Assembly (NCBI RefSeq): GCF_902459615.1
Contig: NZ_CABPSA010000004.1
Span: 476,062-540,061, forward strand
Length of the DNA: 64,000 bases
Reading direction: 5' to 3'
Source: Pandoraea commovens
GTDB taxonomy: Bacteria; Pseudomonadota; Gammaproteobacteria; Burkholderiales; Burkholderiaceae
The position numbers and the translations under genes are program-made. Of this stretch, positions 58,278 through 64,000 are shown piece after piece. The notes under the pieces are model-generated. The model saw only the letters and a list, made by a program, of their open reading frames with translations, had not been told where the DNA came from and searched no databases. Position 1 is the stretch's first letter; each line of letters starts with the position of its first letter.

Positions 58278-59924
58278 TCAGGCGACCTGGCGTTCACGCG
58301 AGAATGCCAGCACGGCACCGCGCGGGCTATTGGACGCGATGCCAGCATCGTCGTCGTAACCGGCGTTTGCCGTGTCGCCACCCGGCAGACGGAAGACCGC
58401 CACGGCCTCGCGCAGATTGCGCGCCTGATCTTCGAGCGAGCCAGCGGCCGCCGTCGCTTCTTCGACCAGTGCGGCATTTTGCTGCGTGACCTGATCCATC
58501 TGCATCACGGCCGTGTTGACCTGCTCGATACCGCCCGATTGTTCGCTCGATGCGGCCGAGATTTCGCCCATGATATCCGTCACGCGCTGCACCGCTTGCA
58601 CGATTTCCGTCATCGTGCGGCCTGCATCGCGCACTTGCGACGAGCCGTCCTCGACCTTGCCCACGGACGTCTCGATGAGCGACTTGATCTCCTTGGCCGC
58701 CGCAGCGCTGCGCTGGGCGAGCGTGCGGACTTCACCGGCGACGACGGCGAAACCGCGTCCCTGTTCACCGGCGCGCGCTGCTTCGACGGCCGCATTCAGC
58801 GCGAGGATGTTGGTCTGGAAAGCGATGCCGTCGATTACGCCGATGATGTCGTTGATCTTTGTCGAACTGGCCGCGATTTCCTGCATCGAGCTGACGGCGC
58901 GTTCGACCACGCGGCCACCTTCACCGGCGATCTCCGAGGCATTCGCGGCGAGTTGGCTCGCCTGACGCGCATTGTCGGCATTCTGTTTGACGGTGGCCGT
59001 CAACTGCTCCATGGACGACGCCGTTTCTTCGAGCGACGCGGCTTGCTCCTCCGTTCGCGACGAAAGGTCGGTGTTGCCGGCGAGCAGTTCGCCCGAGGCC
59101 GAGGCGATGGCGGCGGTGCCGCTGCGCACACGTCGCACGATCTGATCGAGGCTTTCGTTCATGTGTTTGAGGGCTGCCATCAGTTGACCGGTTTCGTCGC
59201 GGCTGGTGACTTCGATGCGGCTCGTCAAATCGCCTTGCGCGACGCGCTCGGCCACTTCGACGGCGCGTGCGATCGGACGCGTGATGCTGCGCGTGACCGA
59301 GTACGCTGCGCCGATGCCGACGACTGCGGCGACCGCGCCGAGCGCAACCAGCAGCCATTTGGCGAAGGCGATGTCGGCGGCCGTGGCGGCACCTGTGTCG
59401 TCCACGATCTTCTGTTGCAACTTGACGAGATCGGCGGCTTCGGCCTGCATGGTGTCGAGCGCGGGCAGCGCTTCGCGTTCTACGAGGCCGATGGCGTCTG
59501 CGCGCTGGTCGGCATTCAGGTCTGCGATGATCTTGTTGCGCGACGTCTGGAATGCATCGTTGTGCTTACGCAGACTCGCGATCAACTCCTTGCCGCGTCC
59601 GGACGTCACATATTTGTCGAGCACTTCCTGCGCCGCAGCAATGCGCCCGAGATTGGCGTCGATGCGTTCGTTGAAGGCTGTACGTTGCGCAGGATCCTGC
59701 GCGGTGGCGACTTCGAGCATGCGCCGCGCGTTGCCGCGCACCATGGCGTCGATACTGTGTGCTGCGTCGGCTTTCGCCCACGCGCGGGTGAGCAACTCTT
59801 CGTTGGAGCGTTCGATGGCGATGAAGCGCACCAGCGCAATGACCAGCATGGTCAGCAGCAGCAACAGCAGGGTGCCGAAGCCAATGGCCAGTCGGGTTCG
59901 GATCTTGAGGTCGGCGATTCGCAT
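58278..59924 (-). CDS. Methyl-accepting chemotaxis protein
   Basis: This 548-aa inner-membrane chemoreceptor has helix 1 at about 10-32 ([20 protein letters not shown]), a four-helix periplasmic domain of the type seen in Tar/Tsr relatives, helix 2 near 185-210, a HAMP domain ([20 protein letters not shown]) and a signalling domain with the hairpin tip [21 protein letters not shown]. Methylation-helix glutamates are present around [16 protein letters not shown]. The ligand is unknown. No CheW-binding pentapeptide for CheR is seen at the C-terminus. The start at 59924 ([12 protein letters not shown]) is preferred; AAGGAGTCACTCCC lies upstream. Confidence 0.95.
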   Translation of the reverse strand: MRIADLKIRTRLAIGFGTLLLLLLTMLVIALVRFIAIERSNEELLTRAWAKADAAHSIDAMVRGNARRMLEVATAQDPAQRTAFNERIDANLGRIAAAQEVLDKYVTSGRGKELIASLRKHNDAFQTSRNKIIADLNADQRADAIGLVEREALPALDTMQAEAADLVKLQQKIVDDTGAATAADIAFAKWLLVALGAVAAVVGIGAAYSVTRSITRPIARAVEVAERVAQGDLTSRIEVTSRDETGQLMAALKHMNESLDQIVRRVRSGTAAIASASGELLAGNTDLSSRTEEQAASLEETASSMEQLTATVKQNADNARQASQLAANASEIAGEGGRVVERAVSSMQEIAASSTKINDIIGVIDGIAFQTNILALNAAVEAARAGEQGRGFAVVAGEVRTLAQRSAAAAKEIKSLIETSVGKVEDGSSQVRDAGRTMTEIVQAVQRVTDIMGEISAASSEQSGGIEQVNTAVMQMDQVTQQNAALVEEATAAAGSLEDQARNLREAVAVFRLPGGDTANAGYDDDAGIASNSPRGAVLAFSRERQVA

Positions 59925-60329
59925 AGGGAGTGACTCCTTGTAGTGATTGGATGCCAGGACAACACGGGTGACGTGTAACTGTCGGCGTTTTCGAGGAGTG
60001 GTCGCCGGTCTGCTGCGTATAAGCATCGGTACCCGGATCAGGCGCGACGCGACGCAGCTCACGCGCCGGAAGCGACACGTGTGACATGTCCGGCGACGCG
60101 TGACGGGGGGATTCGATGAAGCCAGTCCGTCTGATTTCGTATACGACCGGAAATATGCGAACTGAAGGCCACTTTTAGCGCGAGGGGGTAAACGACGAGT
60201 TGAGCAATAAATCGGGACGCGCGGCGCGCGACGCACGCGACGTTGTCGAGCCCAGCGATTCAGGCGGTTTGATGCGATGTGGCCGCCTAATTCGCGCGCT
60301 TCGGCGCACCTGTGTGCGTATTAGAGCAA
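59925..60329 (-). other. Intergenic region between the BNR-repeat and chemoreceptor genes
   Basis: No gene is supported. The region must hold the chemoreceptor promoter. No clear sigma28-type flagellar promoter (TAAA and GCCGATAA) is seen. Confidence 0.45.
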
Positions 60330-61484
60330 TCAGACAAAACGTACGGCATAGATCGGCGGCAAGTGCGCCGACAGCGATTGCCATTGCTCGCCCGCGTTGT
60401 CGCTGATCCATAGCGCGCCGGTGGTCGACCCCATCGCGAGGGTGCGGCCGGTGGCGTCGATGTCGAGTCCGTGCCGGTAGATGAGATCGTAGGAGGGCGT
60501 CTCGGGCAAACCGTGCGAGAGCGCGGTGAACGACTCGCCGCCATCGCGCGTGCGCGTGACGACGAGACGCGCGTCGACGGGGATGCGACACGCGTCGCGC
60601 TGCGCCGGGGCAAACCACGCGACATCGGGGTCATGCGGATCGACCACCACCGCGAAGCCGAAACTCGACGGTGCGGCCTGAATGCGTCGCCACGTCGCGC
60701 CGTAGTCGAGGGTGCGGAAGATGCCGTTGTGATGCTGGGCCCATAACGCGTTAGGGGCGTCGCGACACTGCACGAGACGGTGAACGTCCTGCGCGTTCGG
60801 ATCGAGTCGTCGCTCGGGCGGCATGTAGTCGGCCTCCATGCCCGACGCGGCGAGCGCCCATGTCTTGCCATCATCGCGCGTGCGCCAGACGCCGCCGGTC
60901 GACACTGCAACCATGACCTGTCGGCTGTCGTGCGGATCGATGCAGATCGAATGGATACCCGCGTGATCGTAGCCGCCGCCCATCCATTCGACACGTTCCG
61001 GTCGATCCCACAAACTCTCGATCAGTTGCCAGCTTTGCCCGTGATCGCCGGAGCGAAACAGGCCGCCGGGAATAGTGCCCGCCCACAGCACGCCGGGCGC
61101 GTCGGGGCCTGCCGCTTCGAGGGACCAGAGAAGCTCGACCGAAGGCGCTTGCGCCGTTGATGTGGCGGACTCTGACGGCGGGGCTTCCGTGTCGGCAGTA
61201 TCGGACGTGTCGGCAGTATCGGACGCTTGCGCAAACGCGGGCGGTGCAAGTTCCGTCCATGTGCTCGCGTCACGCGCGCGGCTCCACAGCTTCACGCCGA
61301 AGTGGCCAAGGTTGAGCGCCGCGTAGTCGGTGCCGTCGCGGGCGTCGTGCAATACCATGCTGACCGGCTCGCCGGGAAAGTCCGGTGTGCTCGACGTCAA
61401 TCGCCATTCGGCGCCGTCACGCTGCCATGTGAACAATCCCTTGCGAGTGGCGACCAGGAGGGTCGCGCCAATGACGTGTTCCAT
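60330..61484 (-). CDS. BNR/WD40-type repeat protein (predicted beta-propeller)
   Basis: The 384-aa protein contains several BNR (sialidase-like) repeats with the S-x-D-x-G-x-x-W pattern, for example SGDHGQSW, RDDGKTW, LDYGATW, RDGGESF and SDNAGEQW. It probably folds as a beta-propeller. The catalytic residues of true sialidases are not evident and there is no signal peptide. It is annotated in related genomes, as I recall, as a glycosyl hydrolase or exo-alpha-sialidase, but that is not supported here. Its start lies 14 nt after the MoaD-like gene, with GAGGAGACACAAC between, so the two are coupled. Confidence 0.85.
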   Translation of the reverse strand: MEHVIGATLLVATRKGLFTWQRDGAEWRLTSSTPDFPGEPVSMVLHDARDGTDYAALNLGHFGVKLWSRARDASTWTELAPPAFAQASDTADTSDTADTEAPPSESATSTAQAPSVELLWSLEAAGPDAPGVLWAGTIPGGLFRSGDHGQSWQLIESLWDRPERVEWMGGGYDHAGIHSICIDPHDSRQVMVAVSTGGVWRTRDDGKTWALAASGMEADYMPPERRLDPNAQDVHRLVQCRDAPNALWAQHHNGIFRTLDYGATWRRIQAAPSSFGFAVVVDPHDPDVAWFAPAQRDACRIPVDARLVVTRTRDGGESFTALSHGLPETPSYDLIYRHGLDIDATGRTLAMGSTTGALWISDNAGEQWQSLSAHLPPIYAVRFV

Positions 61485-61498
61485 GTTGTGTCTCCTCC

Positions 61499-61768
61499 TC
61501 ATCCGCCCGAAAGCGCCTGCGCGACGTAGACGCTGCTCGCGCCGGTCAGTGTATCGCCCAGGGTGCGACGATCGCGTATGAGCCGACCGTCCACAAAGAC
61601 GGCGACGTGCGGGCGCAAACGTCCCTGATCGTTGAACAAATAGCCGCGCAGGGCGGGGGTTTGCGCCACGCATTGCGCCAGCGCTTCTTGCACGCTCGCG
61701 CCGTCGACGTGTTGCTCGTCGACGGGCACATGACGCTGTATTGCAGGCGCAAAAGTGACGGTCGCCAT
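61499..61768 (-). CDS. MoaD/ThiS-family beta-grasp protein ending in Gly-Gly
   Basis: The 89-aa protein has the MoaD-like beta-grasp pattern (VTFAPAIQRHV, ALAQCVAQTPALRGYL, HVAVFVDGRLIRDR) and ends in the sulphur-carrier motif ALSGG. Such C-terminal glycines are adenylated and thiocarboxylated by MoeB/ThiF-like enzymes. No other molybdopterin or thiamine gene lies nearby; the coupled partner is the BNR-repeat protein. The ATG at 61768 is chosen because it opens the fold. Confidence 0.82.
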   Translation of the reverse strand: MATVTFAPAIQRHVPVDEQHVDGASVQEALAQCVAQTPALRGYLFNDQGRLRPHVAVFVDGRLIRDRRTLGDTLTGASSVYVAQALSGG

Positions 61769-62178
61769 GTTGAGCTTGTGGGTGTTGTGTGAGTCGTGGC
61801 TCGCTTGTGCGTTGTCCTGCTGCCGCAGAGCGTTCGAAAGGCGTGCGTGCAAGGCCGTCCATCGTCGGCAGTGAGACTTTCAGTGTAGACAATGAGGATC
61901 ATCTGCGCCGGGAGCCTCCCGGATTCGTCGCGCGAGTGTTGCGTGTGCGCCGCGCTATGTATGCCGGGAAATAACGCATGTTGCGGACGAGCGCGACGTG
62001 CGGGGCGCGATTTGGTGTCCTTTGCATGACGGCTGACGAGTTTCGGGGGCGTGTGAAGCGTGATCCTAGGGTGCGGCCTCGCATATCGGACACTCCCCAA
62101 CCCCATTCACCCCGTTATGTTTCACCATTATCGGAGTGCCCGCGAGCGCGGTGCCGTAACCGAAACCAGGAGGACACA
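61769..62178. other. Divergent intergenic region
   Basis: No gene is supported. It must hold the promoters of the MoaD-like gene (-) and the 132-aa unknown (+). Nothing else recognisable. Confidence 0.45.
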
Positions 62179-62577
62179 ATGGCGAGAGCGAAAGGCAAGG
62201 ACATCGGGATAGGACGTTGGTCTGATAACGCGGCCAAGCGTCAATGGCGCTTGCACAAGGAGGGTGAGCCGTCGGCCAAGGAAGATCCGACGGTACGGCG
62301 TCCGCCCGAGCTGGCGAAGTGCGAGGGGCATTTCGTCTGGAGCGTGCGACAGGCGGCCTTCATTGGTCGCGACGACGACGCGCGTGACACGCGTGAACCG
62401 CGCGATTCGCGGGGTCTGCTCAAAGGCGGCGTGCGTCACTATGCGCCCTGTACGGCGCACGCGAAGCGCTACGAAAGCGTGGCGCAGGCGAGGGCGGCGG
62501 GAGATACGCTGGTGGGCGACGTGCTGATCATGTACGGCTACGCCGCCAACGGCCCGCTATACATCGTGGGGCGATGA
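62179..62577 (+). CDS. Conserved hypothetical protein, 132 aa
   Basis: I do not recognise this basic, polar 132-aa protein. It opens MARAKGKDIGIGRWSDNAAK, contains WRLHKEGEPSA and FVWSVRQAAFIGRDD, and ends VLIMYGYAANGPLYIVGR. AGGAGGA at 62168-62174 gives a strong start. There is no signal peptide, membrane helix or cysteine cluster (two Cys only). The charged middle (DDDARDTREPRDSRG) looks disordered. Confidence 0.6.
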   Translation: MARAKGKDIGIGRWSDNAAKRQWRLHKEGEPSAKEDPTVRRPPELAKCEGHFVWSVRQAAFIGRDDDARDTREPRDSRGLLKGGVRHYAPCTAHAKRYESVAQARAAGDTLVGDVLIMYGYAANGPLYIVGR

Positions 62578-62660
62578 CGGTGTAGCCGATCCGGTGCTAG
62601 GGCCGGGGCGGATGGGGTGGCGGACTGATGCGGCCGGTTACTTCGGCCGGTTACTTCGGA

Positions 62661-62849
62661 TTACTTGCCGAGTTCGTGGCCGATCACGCCGCCGACGACG
62701 GCACCGCCGATGGTCCCGGCGGTGCTGCCGCCGGTGGCTTCGTGACCGATGACGCCGCCTGCCGCTGCGCCACCCAGCGTGCACCCGATGATGGACGAAC
62801 CCATCGCAAGCGCGGTGATGACAACGAGAATCGACTTGGCCATTTTCAT
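62661..62849 (-). CDS. Glycine-zipper lipoprotein, 17-kDa antigen-like
   Basis: The 62-aa protein has a signal sequence ending in the lipobox-like SIIGC, then a glycine zipper (GGAAAGGVIGHEATGGSTAGTIGGAVVGGVIGHE in two repeats) and ends HELGK. It resembles osmotically inducible or Rickettsia 17-kDa-type surface lipoproteins, usually outer-membrane. AGGAGACGC lies ahead of the ATG at 62849; a second ATG at 62843 is an alternative. Confidence 0.78.
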   Translation of the reverse strand: MKMAKSILVVITALAMGSSIIGCTLGGAAAGGVIGHEATGGSTAGTIGGAVVGGVIGHELGK

Positions 62850-62980
62850 GATGCGTCTCCTGTAGCAATTGCCGGGCGCGCATTGCGCGGCAGCATGACC
62901 TCAGCTTAGTGCGCGGGTGTTTTGGGCACTATCGGCAGCGACTGAATTGGCTGTAGGAATTGGACGACATGGGATTCGGG

Positions 62981-63568
62981 CTACGGACCCATAAGCCAAC
63001 CGACGATCGACGCCCGATGGCCAGACACCATGCGAGTGACTTGATGCAGAACATAGCCAGGAAAAACCACGACGCTCCCTTTTTCCCGAAACGCTGGATC
63101 CTTTAGCTCGGCGTGGCTCGCATCCCGGAGCATGAAGTCGCCCCCTTCGTAACTTCCCCCATCAGAAAGCATGATGATCACCGTCACAACTCTTCGCAAT
63201 GGCGTCGGATGGTCGGGTATTGGATGGGCGTCCGGCGCGCTGTCGCGATGCCAGTTGAAGAAGTCGCCCGCTTCGTAAGTGCTGAATTGTGTGCCCTGCA
63301 TTTCGGCGATGTCGTACTGCCAGAGTTCACGGTTGGCGAGACATCCGTAATGAAGGCAGAGCCGGGAAATCCAGTGTGCATTGTCGAAGAATCCGACTTT
63401 CGATTTTCTGGCCTTCTCGTTGTGCACGACGCCGGCGGTAGCGGATACGACAGCGGCGTCCGATAGGGTGATCGTTCGCCCGGTGTCGTACAAAAGGTCA
63501 CAGAATTCGTCGGGCAGGTGCGATGGCCATACCCGGTAGAGCGCGGGGGGGAGTGGGGAGGGTGTCAT
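62981..63568 (-). CDS. 2-oxoglutarate/Fe(II)-dependent oxygenase (prolyl 4-hydroxylase type)
   Basis: The 195-aa protein has the double-stranded beta-helix iron site H107-x-D109 (WHRDS), H175 (VLHQV) and the 2-oxoglutarate arginine R185 (GHRAS). The YEGGDFML stretch is typical of PKHD-type hydroxylases. The substrate is unknown. It is not adjacent to an iron-uptake receptor, which often partners PiuC relatives. Confidence 0.9.
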   Translation of the reverse strand: MTPSPLPPALYRVWPSHLPDEFCDLLYDTGRTITLSDAAVVSATAGVVHNEKARKSKVGFFDNAHWISRLCLHYGCLANRELWQYDIAEMQGTQFSTYEAGDFFNWHRDSAPDAHPIPDHPTPLRRVVTVIIMLSDGGSYEGGDFMLRDASHAELKDPAFREKGSVVVFPGYVLHQVTRMVSGHRASIVGWLMGP

Positions 63569-63751
63569 CCCAGGTCCTCGAGAGCGTGCGGTGGCGACCC
63601 TACGGTACGGGGCTCAGGCGTGCCACGCAGTGTATGAGCACGCCCGGCGCAACGACGCACGCGCACGCATTTTTCGGGAGGATGTTAGGGGGAATCCGAT
63701 GGACCCTTCCCAAGAGCTGGTTCAAGCCCGGCGAAGTTTCGCGTGGAAACG

Positions 63752-63780
63752 AAAAAGGGCCTGCAAGCGCAGACCCTTTT
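63752..63780 (-). terminator. Terminator of the distal tRNA-Lys
   Basis: On the minus strand AAAGGGTCTGC and GCAGGCCCTTT pair with a 4-nt loop and one mismatch, then a T-run. It begins 16 nt after the tRNA 3' end. Confidence 0.85.
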
Positions 63781-63795
63781 CGTTACATCAAGACT

Positions 63796-63871
63796 TGGTG
63801 GGGCGTGAGTGACTCGAACACTCGACCTACGGATTAAGAGTCCGCTGCTCTACCAACTGAGCTAACGCCCC
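63796..63871 (-). tRNA. tRNA-Lys (CTT), distal copy
   Basis: The 76-nt gene forms a complete cloverleaf with anticodon loop CTCTTAA (anticodon CTT), GGGGCGT/ACGCCCC acceptor stem and encoded CCA. Confidence 0.97.
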
Positions 63872-63885
63872 GGTACTACCGGGAA

Positions 63886-63913
63886 CAAAAAAGGCTGCAA
63901 GCGTCGCAGCCTT
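63886..63913 (-). terminator. Terminator between the two tRNA-Lys genes
   Basis: On the minus strand AAGGCTGC and GCAGCCTT pair over 8 bp with a 7-nt loop and run into six T. It ends the proximal copy before the distal copy begins, and it shares the core TGCAAGCG with the other terminator. Confidence 0.85.
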
Positions 63914-63925
63914 CCTGTAATGCTT

Positions 63926-64000
63926 TGGTGGGGCGTGAGTGACTCGAACACTCGACCTACGGATTAAGAGTCCGCTGCTCTACCAACTGAGCTAACGCCC
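63926..64000 (-). tRNA. tRNA-Lys (CTT), proximal copy, cut by window end
   Basis: The sequence is identical to the other copy over 75 nt; only its first G (position 64001) is outside the window. Encoded CCA at 63926-63928. Confidence 0.95.

Noticed and set aside
60330-61484. BNR-repeat protein as a true sialidase
   Set aside because: No arginine triad or catalytic Asp/Tyr/Glu set could be assigned, and there is no signal peptide.
63796-64000. Duplicated tRNA-Lys as att sites of an integrated element
   Set aside because: No integrase or element genes lie inside the window; tandem gene duplication explains the repeat.

Overview
The window is a piece of a high-GC betaproteobacterial chromosome. 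The best fit is the Burkholderiaceae, and Pandoraea or a close relative in particular. Pointers are the aceE-aceF-lpdA cluster with a lipoyl domain fused to LpdA, a phasin gene with PhaR-like sites next to it, a BPH-type proteasome homologue (a family described from Betaproteobacteria) and a solitary second EF-G. The genus is inferred from gene content and order only. I see no insertion sequence, integrase, CRISPR array or rRNA operon.

Layout. 1-7.2 kb: the 3' end of a DUF4189 gene, then prlC, folD and a FixL/FixJ-like two-component pair on the minus strand. 7.5-14.6 kb: the pyruvate dehydrogenase operon aceE-aceF-(BPH)-lpdA. 14.6-21.1 kb: phaP on the minus strand, a histone-deacetylase-like amidohydrolase overlapping an EamA exporter, a nitroreductase, a PBP7-type endopeptidase and an IclR regulator. 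21.4-22.9 kb: an unrecognised protein with a hydrophobic core and 19 uninterrupted heptads. 23-30.4 kb: lutA-lutB without lutC, an amino-acid ABC pair without its ATPase, pyrD, the N-degron pair bpt-aat and a Nudix hydrolase. 30.6-34.5 kb: tRNA-fMet, a GNAT, an EamA exporter, dusA, tRNA-His and a second GNAT. 34.8-36.7 kb: a 608-aa protein with a DUF4157 (eCIS core) domain, probably a toxin or cargo protein, with no injection-system genes nearby. 37-43.2 kb: two small conserved genes, a Nudix/metallo-beta-lactamase fusion and a three-gene oxidative operon (hydrolase, EthA-like monooxygenase, SDR) divergent from a TetR regulator. 44.1-49.9 kb: purT, cspA, a diguanylate cyclase, an AEC transporter and its GntR-type regulator. 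50.2-53.9 kb: small membrane proteins, then a minus-strand cassette of tandem winged-helix regulator, leaderless GH18 chitinase and holin-like protein. 54.1-64 kb: fghA, pdxY, a second EF-G gene, a chemoreceptor, a BNR-repeat protein coupled to a MoaD-like protein, small unknowns, a 2OG-Fe(II) oxygenase and two tandem identical tRNA-Lys(CUU) genes, the last cut one base short by the window end.

How the parts work together. Most of the window is housekeeping: pyruvate to acetyl-CoA, PHB granule coating, one-carbon and purine metabolism, tRNA modification, protein turnover tags. The accessory interest lies in four places: the regulator-chitinase-holin cassette, which looks like a holin-dependent (type 10-like) secretion unit; the orphan DUF4157 protein; the 19-heptad protein; and the proteasome homologue inside the pyruvate dehydrogenase operon. 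Functions given for these four are inference from motifs and context.
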